From Massilioclostridium coli (GTDB lineage: Bacteria; Bacillota; Clostridia; Oscillospirales; Ruminococcaceae), in contig NZ_FMIZ01000007.1 in NCBI RefSeq assembly GCF_900095865.1, positions 1,052,530 through 1,116,529 on the forward strand: a stretch of DNA of 64,000 bases, read 5' to 3'. Made by a program: the position numbers and the translations under genes. The notes beneath the pieces were generated by a model, which was not told where the DNA came from, did no database searches, and was given only the letters and a program-made list of their open reading frames with translations. This document shows positions 1-8,250 of this stretch, piece by piece. Numbering within the stretch: the first letter of the stretch is position 1; each line of letters opens with the position of its first letter.

Positions 1-66
1 TTCCTATAAAACAACAGAAAAATAGCAGTTTCATCGCTGGAATTGCTATTTTTCTGAATAGTCATT

Positions 67-600
67 CTATTTCATTTTTGTATTGGACTTTTTAGGGCGG
101 TAAATCTTGACGGTATCAGTATGCTCTTTGGGCCGAAACCCATGAAAGATAAATACAATCCCAAGTACTAACCATAAGGCAAATCCAATAATATACCAAG
201 GTGTTGAAATAATTTGTTGGATGGTAGCAAGTAGCTTGTCCCAATTTCCAAACAAGGCAATTCCCACGCCAACAGCCGCAATAGCACATAACAATACTGC
301 CCCAGCGGCTACATCCTTCGCAATCCGTGCCAGGTTATCATAGGAATCCGATGTTAAATTTACCACTGCCTCAATTGCTGTATTCACAAGCTCACACATC
401 ATCACGCTGCCCAGCGTCAATGCCAAAATGGCATATTGGTTTGGGGTTAGACCATAGATGAAGGAAAAGGCTAAAACGAATACAGAGGCGGTAATATGAA
501 TCCGCATATTCCGTTCGTTTTTGATGCAAAACCAAATTCCACGGAAGGCATACGAAAAACTTTTTACCAGCCCCTTGAATTCTTTGTTATTAAATTTCAT
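67..600 (-). CDS. dgkA: Diacylglycerol/undecaprenol kinase (DgkA family) with C-terminal extension
   Basis: Small integral membrane kinase. Gram-positive members phosphorylate undecaprenol to feed the cell-wall lipid carrier pool. Family motifs visible are ERNMRIH near residue 30, the catalytic-helix signature ELVNTAIEAVVNL near residue 70, and AKDVAAGAVL near residue 95. The 177 residues exceed the usual 120-130. The extra part holds a further hydrophobic segment (about residues 132-153) and a basic tail. The start codon overlaps the end of ybeY by 11 bases, so it is last in the phoH-ybeY-dgkA operon. Whether it prefers undecaprenol over diacylglycerol is inferred from Gram-positive relatives. 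Confidence 0.93.
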   Translation of the reverse strand: MKFNNKEFKGLVKSFSYAFRGIWFCIKNERNMRIHITASVFVLAFSFIYGLTPNQYAILALTLGSVMMCELVNTAIEAVVNLTSDSYDNLARIAKDVAAGAVLLCAIAAVGVGIALFGNWDKLLATIQQIISTPWYIIGFALWLVLGIVFIFHGFRPKEHTDTVKIYRPKKSNTKMK

Positions 601-1093
601 CCGTTAATACGTAGCTTGCTCCACGTGCGACACCTAGATTTGTAAGTACCTTTTCTTCTTTTTCACGCATTTGCACAGCAGGCAAGCCGCCTTCTTCATG
701 GTCATACCCTAGCAGATGGAACATAGAATGCACCGTTAAAAAAGCTACTTCACGCTGTAAAGAATGTCCATATAAGCGAGCCTGTTCTACCGCTTTTTCC
801 ATAGAAATCACAATATCACCCAGCATGCAGGCACCATCTGGATTTTTATCGTACACGCCGTTTTCACCTAAAGGGAATGATAGGACATCAGTTGGCGCGT
901 TCTTATCCCGATACTCCGCATTTAATGTTTGAATTTCACTGTTATCTACAAAAGAAACACTTACTTCTGCATCTTCCAGGAAATTCTCATAATTGAGTAC
1001 AGCATGACAACAGCGGCGAATCAATAATCTGATCCCACTTGGAATTTTAACCGCGTTTTGTTTGTTGCTTATGAGAACTTTTACTTTCTGCAT
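590..1093 (-). CDS. ybeY: Endoribonuclease YbeY, 16S rRNA maturation factor
   Basis: Single-strand endoribonuclease of the UPF0054 family, acting in 16S rRNA 3'-end maturation and ribosome quality control. The zinc-binding signature HSMFHLLGYDHEE (H-x3-H-x5-H) is intact near the C-terminus, preceded by the conserved DVLSFPLGE and LGDIVIS segments. I chose the ATG at 1093 because AAGGAGG lies 12 bases upstream of it. An in-frame ATG 33 bases further up has no ribosome site. The start lies inside the 3' end of phoH and the stop inside dgkA, showing translational coupling. Confidence 0.93.
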   Translation of the reverse strand: MQKVKVLISNKQNAVKIPSGIRLLIRRCCHAVLNYENFLEDAEVSVSFVDNSEIQTLNAEYRDKNAPTDVLSFPLGENGVYDKNPDGACMLGDIVISMEKAVEQARLYGHSLQREVAFLTVHSMFHLLGYDHEEGGLPAVQMREKEEKVLTNLGVARGASYVLTDEI

Positions 1094-2057
1094 GGCCTTT
1101 TTTATCCTCCTTATAGTATTGGTCATAGGCTCTTACAATATCCTGTACTAATTTATGACGCACAACATCTTTATCAGTAAACCGGACAATTGCAATATCC
1201 TCGATCCCTTTTAAAACTTTTGTTGCCTCAATCAAACCAGACTTATGCCGATCTGGAAGGTCAATTTGGGTAACATCCCCTGTGATGACAATTTTTGAGT
1301 TAAACCCTAAGCGGGTTAAAAACATTTTCATTTGTTCTGATGTAGTATTTTGCGCTTCATCCAAAATAATAAAGCTGTCGTCCAATGTTCTACCGCGCAT
1401 ATAAGCTAAAGGGGCTACTTCAATATTGCCGCGTTCTAAATACCGTTGGAAATGTTCCGCGCCCATCATATCAAAGAGAGCATCATATAGTGGGCGCAAA
1501 TAAGGGTCAACTTTATTTTGTAAATCTCCAGGAAGAAACCCCAGCTTTTCCCCTGCCTCTACAGCGGGCCGGGTTAAAATAATCCGGTTTATCTCGTTGG
1601 CGCGGAAGGCGCGCACCGCCATTGCCACAGCCAAATAGGTTTTTCCTGTACCCGCAGGACCAACACTCAGTGTAATTGTGTTGTTCTTTATTGCTTCAGT
1701 GTAATTTTTCTGGCCCAGCGTTTTTACTTTAACTGGCTTTCCTTTTGAGGTAATACAAATACAATCTGTCACCAGCTGGGTCAGGCTTTCCGCCTTGCCT
1801 TCTTTCACCATGGAAATAATATAACGCACGTTTTGTTCGTTTAATGTTTCCCCACGATTTAAGGCAACCAGCATTTGTTCAATCGCTTTTTGCGCTAAAA
1901 GAACATTTTCTACCTCACCGGATACCTTAATATCACTACCTCTGCTCATGATTGTAACATGAAACTCAGATTGCAGCAATTTAATATTCTCATCAAAGCT
2001 ACCGAACAATGCCAAAGTATGTTCCATTCGATCGATATTGATAACTTGTTCCAGCAT
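1047..2057 (-). CDS. phoH: PhoH-like ATPase (PhoL)
   Basis: Cytoplasmic P-loop ATPase linked to RNA metabolism and usually paired with ybeY. It has a KH-like N-terminal region (residues 1-100), Walker A GPAGTGKTYLAVA near residue 133, Walker B-like SFIILDEAQNTT near 230, and the downstream ITGDVTQIDLP motif. The 336-residue length is normal. It opens the phoH-ybeY-dgkA operon. A weak GTGAGG ribosome site lies 12 bases before the ATG, and an extended -10 promoter candidate lies about 155 bases upstream. The ATPase domain is certain; the exact RNA role is known only for the family. Confidence 0.94.
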   Translation of the reverse strand: MLEQVINIDRMEHTLALFGSFDENIKLLQSEFHVTIMSRGSDIKVSGEVENVLLAQKAIEQMLVALNRGETLNEQNVRYIISMVKEGKAESLTQLVTDCICITSKGKPVKVKTLGQKNYTEAIKNNTITLSVGPAGTGKTYLAVAMAVRAFRANEINRIILTRPAVEAGEKLGFLPGDLQNKVDPYLRPLYDALFDMMGAEHFQRYLERGNIEVAPLAYMRGRTLDDSFIILDEAQNTTSEQMKMFLTRLGFNSKIVITGDVTQIDLPDRHKSGLIEATKVLKGIEDIAIVRFTDKDVVRHKLVQDIVRAYDQYYKEDKKGHAESKSSHKQQTKRG

Positions 2058-2213
2058 CTAAAATGAAAACCTCACTTTGCTTCTTTCATATTTGTGGATA
2101 ATTAACAAAATACAAATGATATAATTTGATATATTGCTCAATTTCACAGAAGGATGTGTTGTATAAATACAATAAAACGTTTAAAGTATTTTATGTACTT
2201 TTAACATAATTCT

Positions 2214-2222
2214 ATTATAACA
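2214..2222 (-). promoter_or_regulatory. Extended -10 promoter candidate for phoH operon
   Basis: On the minus strand TGT-TATAAT gives a perfect -10 hexamer with the upstream TGn extension. The -35 position 17 bases upstream matches poorly, as is common for extended -10 promoters. It would give a leader of about 150 bases before phoH. Confidence 0.5.
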
Positions 2223-3028
2223 CAAAACGATGAAAAAGAAACCATTTTTTATGAATTTTACTATTTTCTGCATTATTGACAAAAACATAACTATTTTTTT
2301 CCTATCACACCGGCATTATGCAATGGAAAATAAATTTTATGAAAAATAACTGGTTTATCTTTTGGCAACACAGAAAACTGGTGCCTGTTTAACAAATAAT
2401 AAGAAGAAGCTATATTTGCCGGCTTGCCATCTATCAGAATCGTTTATATTATTATTATTTTAATACTGTTTTGTGTTAGAATTGTAAGAGATCAATGGTT
2501 GTTTTTTGAATAACACCACAAAAGTTGCTTCTTTTTTCCATTGGATGTCATCCCTTTCTTCTTTTATTAAGTTTATTATACACCATATTATAGTAAAACG
2601 AAATAGTATTTTTATTAATTTTTAAAATATTTTAATAAATATTATATAATTTTATTGATTATAAAAAGTTTTCCCTATTATAATAAAAATAAACCCTAAT
2701 CTATTTTTGTAGATTAGGGTTTATTTTGCACATAAGTGCTTTTATACTATTGTTGTGGTTTTCTGTCCGCTGAAATTTTAGAGGATAGAATCAGGCATAA
2801 CCGTTGAAACGGTATCGTTGGGAGGCAATACTGTTTCATTGTTACAGGAAACAGAAAAAAGTATACTGAAATCCTTTTATTACTTGAGCATCGGGGAATT
2901 AAAAAGTAAAGGATGTAACATGGGAGTTGTTTAATTCTTTACTTTTATTTCAGAATCCTATTACACCGAACCACAACCTAAAAATGTGGATTGCAAAAAT
3001 TAATTCATGGAATAAAACATATGTTCTT
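2223..3028. other. Gene-poor intergenic region, 0.8 kb
   Basis: A+T-rich spacer with no confident gene on either strand. It contains the strong 18-bp hairpin at 2686-2727 and a second, looser inverted repeat (AAAAGTAAAG at 2902-2911 against 2937-2946). Around 2780-2930 the plus strand has a 48-codon open stretch preceded by GGGAGG, but only TTG codons could start it, so I do not call it a gene. It may be a remnant. Confidence 0.6.
2686..2727. terminator. Bidirectional intrinsic terminator
   Basis: Perfect 18-bp inverted repeat (2686-2703 and 2710-2727) with a 6-base loop, A/T-rich at the base and G+C-rich (CCCTAAT) near the middle. On the minus strand it is followed by TTTATTTTTATT, so it most likely ends transcription from the small membrane protein gene at 3029-3283. 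Confidence 0.8.
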
Positions 3029-3283
3029 TTATGCAGCAGGATGGTTAAAATGCTTTTTCATATGTTTATTGGATAAAAAACGTATGAAATAAGGATGACG
3101 CTTTTTCTCTTTTGCTTTTACACAAAAAGAAGATGCAATTACACCACTAATAATCAGCATAATTCCTACCAATGATTTTCCAAAAAAGACAGTTATACTA
3201 ATTTTTTCTGTGTCAAAGGAACCAAGTGCTCCTAATACTACTAAAACACCAAGGAACGAAACTAAATACATAAAACGTTTCAT
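3029..3283 (-). CDS. Small two-helix membrane protein, unknown function
   Basis: 84-residue protein starting MKRFMYLVSF, with two hydrophobic segments (about residues 4-20 and 30-52) and a basic, histidine-rich cytoplasmic tail. I do not recognise a family. The start at 3283 is chosen because AAGGAG lies 7 bases upstream; a longer upstream reading lacks a ribosome site and would begin inside the promoter. The gene is monocistronic, with a textbook promoter upstream and a terminator candidate 300 bases downstream. The very strong promoter suggests high constitutive expression. Confidence 0.7.
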   Translation of the reverse strand: MKRFMYLVSFLGVLVVLGALGSFDTEKISITVFFGKSLVGIMLIISGVIASSFCVKAKEKKRHPYFIRFLSNKHMKKHFNHPAA

Positions 3284-3328
3284 AATAAAACTCCTTTCAT
3301 CCAAAAAGAACATTTGTTCTTTATTTGT

Positions 3329-3357
3329 ATTATAACGTGATTCATTTTGTTTGTCAA
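3329..3357 (-). promoter_or_regulatory. Perfect consensus sigma-A promoter
   Basis: On the minus strand TTGACA (3352-3357) and TATAAT (3329-3334) are separated by exactly 17 bases, matching the housekeeping consensus at 12 of 12 positions. The start point should be near 3322, giving a leader of about 40 bases to the gene at 3283. Confidence 0.85.
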
Positions 3358-3424
3358 CTGTTTTTTGCAAAAATTTTTCTTTTTCAAAAAAATAAGCATG
3401 GCTCTTTTAAAATTCGTCAAACTG

Positions 3425-3433
3425 TGATAGAAT
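3425..3433 (+). promoter_or_regulatory. Extended -10 promoter candidate for pyrB operon
   Basis: TGA-TAGAAT lies 47 bases before the pyrB start. The -35 region 17 bases upstream is only TTTTAA. No pyrimidine attenuator or PyrR-binding leader is apparent in the short leader. Confidence 0.4.
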
Positions 3434-3479
3434 AAGTAAGAAATAAAATGATTGTCATTATAATTTTGGGAGTGAAACG

Positions 3480-4538
3480 ATGAAACATTTAATTGACCTT
3501 GATGATTTTTCGATCCAGGAACTGGATCAAATTGTCCACAAGGCAGTGGAAATCGAAGCTCATCCAGAAGCGTATTATGGAAAATTATCTGGAAAAATTT
3601 TGGGAACATTATTCTATGAGCCTTCTACTAGAACACAGATGTCTTTCCAGACCGCGATGTTAAAACTGGGCGGGCAGATTATTGGGTTTGACAACCCCCA
3701 AACCTCTTCTGTTTCCAAAGGTGAAAATTTAAAGGATACGGTAAAAGTAATCAGCAACTACGCTGATGTAATCGCGATCCGTCATCCTTCCGAAGGCGCC
3801 GCAAAAGCGGCTTCATTAGTGGCAGAGTGCCCAATTATCAATGCAGGCGATGGAGGGCATCTCCACCCAACCCAAACGTTAACCGATTTGGTAACCTTAA
3901 TGCACGAAAAAGGGCATTTGGACCATCTGACAATTGGATTATGCGGGGATTTAAAATTCGGGCGTACAGTCCATTCTCTCATCAAAGCGATGATCCATTA
4001 CCCTGGCAATAAATTTATTTTAATTTCCACCAAAGAATTGACGATTCCTGATTACATGAAAAAAATCATCCTCAATTCCAACTGTGAATACGAAGAAATT
4101 TCTACATTAGAAGAAGCACTTCCAAAACTGGATGTATTGTATATGACCCGGATTCAACGGGAACGGTTTGAATCCAAAGAAGAATATTTGAAACAAAAAG
4201 ATGTATACCGGTTGGATACCCAGAAAATGCGTTTGGCTCCAGAGGACCTTTGCATTCTCCATCCATTGCCAAGAGTGGATGAGATTGAAATCGCTGTGGA
4301 TGATGATCCAAGGGCTGTTTATTTTAAGCAGGCAAACCATGGCGTGTACGCCCGTATGTCCTTAATTCTGCATATTTTGGAACAAAATACGCAAACAAGT
4401 ATCAAAGGAGAAATTTATCCTGAAAAAATTTGTTCTAACTCACGGTGTATTACTCAAAGTGAAACTTATTTAAAACGTTATTTTTACCGCGATAAAGATG
4501 GCGTTATGTGTTGTTCTTATTGTGATGCCCATGAGTAA
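3480..4538 (+). CDS. pyrB: Aspartate carbamoyltransferase catalytic chain with C-terminal PyrI-type zinc ribbon
   Basis: Catalyses carbamoyl phosphate + aspartate to carbamoyl aspartate, the committed step of pyrimidine synthesis. Carbamoyl-phosphate motif EPSTRTQMSFQTA is near residue 47, HPTQTLTDL near 130 and HPLPRVDEI near 261. The catalytic chain normally ends near residue 305. Here about 45 residues follow, with C-x4-C (CSNSRC) and C-x2-C (CSYC), the same spacing style as the zinc domain of E. coli PyrI (CPNSNC). The nucleotide-binding half of PyrI is absent. Ribosome site GGGAGTG precedes ATG. It overlaps the next gene by 8 bases. A zinc-mediated oligomer contact is inferred. Confidence 0.95.
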   Translation: MKHLIDLDDFSIQELDQIVHKAVEIEAHPEAYYGKLSGKILGTLFYEPSTRTQMSFQTAMLKLGGQIIGFDNPQTSSVSKGENLKDTVKVISNYADVIAIRHPSEGAAKAASLVAECPIINAGDGGHLHPTQTLTDLVTLMHEKGHLDHLTIGLCGDLKFGRTVHSLIKAMIHYPGNKFILISTKELTIPDYMKKIILNSNCEYEEISTLEEALPKLDVLYMTRIQRERFESKEEYLKQKDVYRLDTQKMRLAPEDLCILHPLPRVDEIEIAVDDDPRAVYFKQANHGVYARMSLILHILEQNTQTSIKGEIYPEKICSNSRCITQSETYLKRYFYRDKDGVMCCSYCDAHE

Positions 4539-5103
4539 ACCGGAACAAGTATTAGTACTGTTTGGGTCTCCAAACAAAAAAGGGTATACTCACATATTAA
4601 CCAGCTTATATTTAGAACAACTGCAGAATAAGCTGCACAACCAGATGGAAATAGAATATATTTATGCTTACGAGAAAAAATATCTACCATGCTTGGGTTG
4701 TGAAAAATGTGATACAACTGGTGTGTGTATCTGGAACCAAAAAGACCAATACGACCAACTGTTGGAAAAAATACAACAGGCGGATACAGTAGTTCTTGCA
4801 TCCCCCGTTTATTTTAGCGGTTTCCCCGCCCCTTTAAAAGCATTGATTGACCGTGCTCAACAAAAATATGCGGTTAAATTCAAGGATGGAAAAGGTGTGA
4901 ACCAAAAGTTGCGCCGTGGTGTTTTAATCTCTACCTGTGGAGCGGATACCACCAAATTTTTTCCCATGCTGCAACTAGCAGCCGGCATGTTTTTTGACTG
5001 TTTGGATATCGGTATAGCGGAAACATTATTCGCCAGCAATACCGATGATCCTGGCAATATTAAAATATCTGATATGGAACAGAAAGCGAGAGATGTAAAA
5101 TGA
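4531..5103 (+). CDS. NADPH-dependent FMN reductase-like / iron-sulfur flavoprotein family oxidoreductase
   Basis: Flavodoxin-fold protein of about 190 residues. The FMN phosphate loop reads GSPNKKGYT near the N-terminus, and CLGCEKC near residue 60 is the compact cysteine motif of this NAD(P)H-dependent FMN reductase/ISF-like family. SPVYFSGFPAPLKALIDR forms the second flavin-binding region. I chose ATG 4531, inside the last codons of pyrB (8-base overlap), over upstream in-frame ATGs that lie within pyrB. It is followed by an ATGA overlap with thioredoxin. The operon suggests a redox role next to TrxA; the substrate is unknown. Confidence 0.82.
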   Translation: MSKPEQVLVLFGSPNKKGYTHILTSLYLEQLQNKLHNQMEIEYIYAYEKKYLPCLGCEKCDTTGVCIWNQKDQYDQLLEKIQQADTVVLASPVYFSGFPAPLKALIDRAQQKYAVKFKDGKGVNQKLRRGVLISTCGADTTKFFPMLQLAAGMFFDCLDIGIAETLFASNTDDPGNIKISDMEQKARDVK

Positions 5104-5414
5104 GTACAATCCATATTAATGAAGAAAATTTCAATGAAGTTGTATTTAACACCAATTTGCCAATTATTTTGGATTTTTATGCTGACTGGTGTTCTCCATG
5201 CAAAATGTTCGCACCTGTATTAGAAGAAATTGCGGATGAATTGGATGGAAAAGCAATTGTCGCAAAAATGAACATTGATGAAAGCAAAGAATTGGCAACT
5301 GAATTTGGAATCCGCACTATTCCTACCCTGATGTTGCTGAAAGATGGTAAAATGATAAATAAAATTGTTGGTATCAAACCAAAAACCATTGTGTTAAAGG
5401 AATTTGGATTCTAA
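5100..5414 (+). CDS. trxA: Thioredoxin
   Basis: 104-residue cytoplasmic dithiol oxidoreductase. The active site is WCSPCKMF near residue 29, with Ser in place of the usual Gly in WCGPC, and the cis-proline motif is IPTLMLLKDGK near residue 73. The start overlaps the stop of the flavoprotein gene (ATGA), so the two are translationally coupled. A terminator follows 14 bases after the stop, closing the pyrB-flavoprotein-trxA operon. Confidence 0.93.
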   Translation: MSTIHINEENFNEVVFNTNLPIILDFYADWCSPCKMFAPVLEEIADELDGKAIVAKMNIDESKELATEFGIRTIPTLMLLKDGKMINKIVGIKPKTIVLKEFGF

Positions 5415-5427
5415 AATAATTTTATGT

Positions 5428-5462
5428 AAAAAAAGGAGACGTTGTACAACGTTTCCTTTTTT
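5428..5462 (+). terminator. Intrinsic terminator of pyrB-trxA operon
   Basis: Inverted repeat AAAGGAGACGTTG / CAACGTTTCCTTT with a short loop and one G-U pair, followed by a T run. It lies immediately after trxA. Confidence 0.85.
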
Positions 5463-5850
5463 CGTTGTGTTCCTTTTTCCTTGGAAAATCAGCTCTAACG
5501 AAGATGAGTAAACTGGCTTTGCAACAGCTGCTAAAGGAAAGCCAGTTTTAGAAGGCTTACACGATGTTGGGTCACTTTACAAGTGCGGGTTTTTGAGCTT
5601 TTAATTGTCAGTTCCTAATGCGAAGTAGCAATGAATACTCCCTTTTTTAGCAAAGCCAAATATTTTATGTTCTATGAAATACGTTTTTTAAAGTGCTAAA
5701 GGCAATCAACTCGTTTTAGTATATGTAAAGTAAAACAACTTGTCTAGTTTGAAAACTATTTGATAAAATTAAATTCAGAAATACTTTTTTAATATTCCGA
5801 TTTTCCCAGAAAAATAAGGAATCTTTAAAACAGTTTATAGAAACAATAAT
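5463..5850. other. Intergenic region without a recognisable gene
   Basis: About 390 A+T-rich bases. An 11-bp inverted repeat (5510-5520 with 5538-5548, core AACTGGCTTT) could form a hairpin with a 17-base loop, but it has no T tail. I see no open frame with a ribosome site. Confidence 0.55.
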
Positions 5851-5881
5851 AGCTATGACAAGTAAATTTCTTGTCATAGCT
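5851..5881. promoter_or_regulatory. 12-bp perfect inverted repeat upstream of MATE gene
   Basis: AGCTATGACAAG and its exact complement flank 7 bases, ending 32 bases before the MATE start. It lacks a T tail, so it is either an operator for a dimeric regulator or a leader hairpin rather than a terminator. It is the only strong structure between the trxA terminator and the pump. Confidence 0.45.
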
Positions 5882-5913
5882 TCGATCCTATAAAGATGAG
5901 AGAAGGATGTTAT

Positions 5914-7275
5914 TTGAAATCATTTTCAAAAAAATTATCCAAAAATTCGTTGATGTTTGACAATCAAATGTTAGTAAAACTAATCATCCCATTGATTATA
6001 GAGCAATTTTTAACAGTTACTGTTGGGATGGCGGATAGTGTTATGATTGCAAGCGTTGGAGAGGCGGCAGTATCCGGTGTTTCTTTGGTAGATACCGTAA
6101 ACATCCTGTTAATTAATGTGTTTGCTGCTATGGCAACAGGAGGTGCCGTCGTTGCCGGACAATATTTAGGACAAAAGCGGCAAAAAGAGGCTTGCAAAGC
6201 TGCCGACCAATTGGTTTTGTTTATTACATTTTTTTCAATTATAATTATGGTTCTAATGTATCTGTGTAAAAACTGGATTTTGCATGGTGTCTTTGGAAAA
6301 ATTGATAGCGATGTTATGGGGTATGCCAATACATATTTAGTAATAGTTTCTTTGTCCATTCCATTTATCGCCCTGTATAATGGAGGAGCCGCTCTATTTC
6401 GCACTATGGGAAACTCCAATATTTCGATGATCATTACACTTATTATGAATATCATTAATGTGATTGGAAACGCGATTTTAATATACAGATTCCAAATGGG
6501 AGTTGCCGGTGCGGCAATCCCTACCCTGTTTTCCCGTATTGTTGCGGCGATTTTAATTATTGTATTATTGCGGAAACAGAATTTATTAGTCCATCTCACA
6601 AAACCATTTCAGTTTAAACTAAATTTCCATTTCATCAAAAAAATTTTGCGGATTGGCATCCCAAATGGTCTAGAAAATAGTATGTTCCAATTAGGAAAAA
6701 TTTTAGTACTTAGCCTAGTAGCTGGTTTTGGTACCGCTTCCATTGCTGCAAACGCTGTTTCTAACACGATTGCGAATTTTCAGATTTTACCTGGAATGGC
6801 GATTGGCTTAGCCACGATTACAGTCGTTTCCCGCTGCGTCGGCGCCGGAGATTATGAACAGGTTCGATTTTACACCCGTAAATTATTGCGAATTACCTAT
6901 CTGTCGATGATTTTAATTAATATCATCATTGATCTGGGATTGCCACTAATTTTATGGATTTATAATCTAACTCCAGAAACAGGGATGATTACAAAACAGT
7001 TGATTCTATACCATTCCATTTGTTGTGTTACTATTTGGCCGTTTTCGTTCACTCTACCAAATACGCTACGTGCTTCTAATGATGTACGCTTTTGTATGGT
7101 CACCTCGATTGTTTCCATGTGGGTATGGAGAATCGCATTTAGCTTTGTGTTAGCGCAATTCCTTCATTTAGGAGTATTTGGAGTTTGGGTTGCCATGACA
7201 ATTGACTGGTTATTCCGCGCTATTTGTTTTGCGATCCGATACCGTGGTTCCAGATGGCAATTAAAAAGCAACTGA
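5914..7275 (+). CDS. MATE family efflux transporter
   Basis: About 453-residue polytopic antiporter with some twelve hydrophobic helices arranged as two homologous halves, typical of NorM/DinF-like MATE exporters that expel drugs or toxic metabolites using Na+ or H+. The early segment PLIIEQFLTVTVGMADSVMI and the GAVVAGQYLGQ motif are characteristic. I prefer the TTG at 5914: AGAAGG lies 7 bases upstream, whereas the in-frame ATG at 5896 has no ribosome site and itself overlaps that AGAAGG. Single gene, flanked by an upstream inverted repeat and a downstream bidirectional terminator. Substrate unknown. Confidence 0.92.
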   Translation: MKSFSKKLSKNSLMFDNQMLVKLIIPLIIEQFLTVTVGMADSVMIASVGEAAVSGVSLVDTVNILLINVFAAMATGGAVVAGQYLGQKRQKEACKAADQLVLFITFFSIIIMVLMYLCKNWILHGVFGKIDSDVMGYANTYLVIVSLSIPFIALYNGGAALFRTMGNSNISMIITLIMNIINVIGNAILIYRFQMGVAGAAIPTLFSRIVAAILIIVLLRKQNLLVHLTKPFQFKLNFHFIKKILRIGIPNGLENSMFQLGKILVLSLVAGFGTASIAANAVSNTIANFQILPGMAIGLATITVVSRCVGAGDYEQVRFYTRKLLRITYLSMILINIIIDLGLPLILWIYNLTPETGMITKQLILYHSICCVTIWPFSFTLPNTLRASNDVRFCMVTSIVSMWVWRIAFSFVLAQFLHLGVFGVWVAMTIDWLFRAICFAIRYRGSRWQLKSN

Positions 7276-7276
7276 T

Positions 7277-7314
7277 AAAAAAGACGTTGAATAAATCAAC
7301 GGCTTTTCTTTTTA
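7277..7314. terminator. Bidirectional terminator between convergent genes
   Basis: AAAAAGACGTTGA / TCAACGGCTTTT hairpin with one mismatch, A run on the left and T run on the right. It lies between the MATE stop and the minus-strand small gene, whose TGA (7296) is inside the right arm. Confidence 0.7.
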
Positions 7315-7592
7315 TGGCGATGGGGATATTTTTTTCGGTTCTCCTTTTTAGTTTTCCATTTTTTCCATTCGATAACACACATTATGATAAGCGCTATTGT
7401 CATATAGATACTAAAAAGGATTCCAAATAAATTTTTCAGGTTTTCTGGAATAAAGAATAGAATCATAAATGCAAATATAAATATGCCAGTACACAGTATA
7501 AATTGTGTTGTAGTTGTGTTTTTATCTGTTGCCATCCGATAAATAACAAAAATACAGGCAATAATGATTAATACAACCCCTAAAACCCCCAT
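7296..7592 (-). CDS. Small membrane protein, unknown function
   Basis: 98 residues beginning MGVLGVVLIIIACIF, with three hydrophobic segments (about 2-18, 33-48, 58-75) and a strongly basic tail rich in Lys, Arg and His. No family recognised. ATG 7592 is chosen with AAGGAG 7 bases upstream. The stop sits inside the shared terminator with the MATE gene. Hydrophobic profile and good ribosome site support it being real; function cannot be given. Confidence 0.6.
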   Translation of the reverse strand: MGVLGVVLIIIACIFVIYRMATDKNTTTTQFILCTGIFIFAFMILFFIPENLKNLFGILFSIYMTIALIIMCVIEWKKWKTKKENRKKYPHRHKKKSR

Positions 7593-7666
7593 CAAATTCT
7601 CCTTTTTTCTCTTAAGCTTATACTGTGATACTGATTTATAACCCCTATCGAAACAATCATTCTATC

Positions 7667-7706
7667 AAAAAAGCTGATGAATCTATATTTGATAAATTCA
7701 TCAGCC
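7667..7706 (-). terminator. Intrinsic terminator of thioesterase gene
   Basis: GCTGATGAAT and its complement (7673-7682, 7696-7705) flank a 13-base loop. On the minus strand the stem is followed by TTTTTT. It lies 17 bases past the thioesterase stop. Confidence 0.8.
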
Positions 7707-7722
7707 ATATAGTAGCAAGTGA

Positions 7723-8121
7723 TTATTTTTTAGCTTTATTTTTTGCTTTAGAAGAAAATTTCTCTTTCTCCACTACAAAACGTTCATGGGTGCCCTTACA
7801 AATCAAGTCCACCGCATCCTGTACTTCAACAGTAAATACAATGCGTTTACGGTCCACTTCGGTGATTTCTACCTTTGCTGTAACCTGCATTCCTTCTGGG
7901 GTAGCCGCCAGATGTTGGATATTTATCAATGTTCCAACTGAAGTGAGCGCCGGATCGCTTAAATGGTTTTTTACCAGATTGGCGGCGGTGTTCTCAATGA
8001 AATTCACCAACATTGGGGTTGCATATACATCACAGTCCCCACTGCCCACATTGGATGCCAACAGTTCTTTAGTAACTGTAATCGTTTGTTCTGCGTGTAA
8101 GCCTGGTATAATATTTTCCAT
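7723..8121 (-). CDS. Hotdog-fold thioesterase (FlK-like)
   Basis: 132-residue single-domain hotdog protein resembling the fluoroacetyl-CoA thioesterase (FlK) group. Recognisable features are YATPMLVNFIENTAANLV (the substrate-helix segment), SVGTLINIQHLAATPEG, and the strands VTAKVEITEVDRKRIVF. The C-terminus is lysine-rich (KFSSKAKNKAKK). I chose ATG 8121 (MENIIPGL...) because AAAGGA precedes it; upstream codons are leader. It is transcribed alone with its own terminator. Many anaerobes carry a copy of unknown acyl-CoA specificity, so only the fold and general thioesterase activity are claimed. Confidence 0.8.
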   Translation of the reverse strand: MENIIPGLHAEQTITVTKELLASNVGSGDCDVYATPMLVNFIENTAANLVKNHLSDPALTSVGTLINIQHLAATPEGMQVTAKVEITEVDRKRIVFTVEVQDAVDLICKGTHERFVVEKEKFSSKAKNKAKK

Positions 8122-8250
8122 AGTAATAAAAATCCTTTCCTGTTTTAAATCTATTGATAGAAACATCATAAATTGCACTTGGCAAAAAACGATTTGTTTC
8201 TCTATAGCTAGATAATATTATAACAGATATGAGCAAGAAAATGAATTATT

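Noticed and set aside
5964-6599. Long minus-strand open frame (211 codons) inside the MATE gene
   Set aside because: It is fully antisense to a clear MATE coding sequence, lacks a ribosome site, and its composition mirrors the transporter codons.
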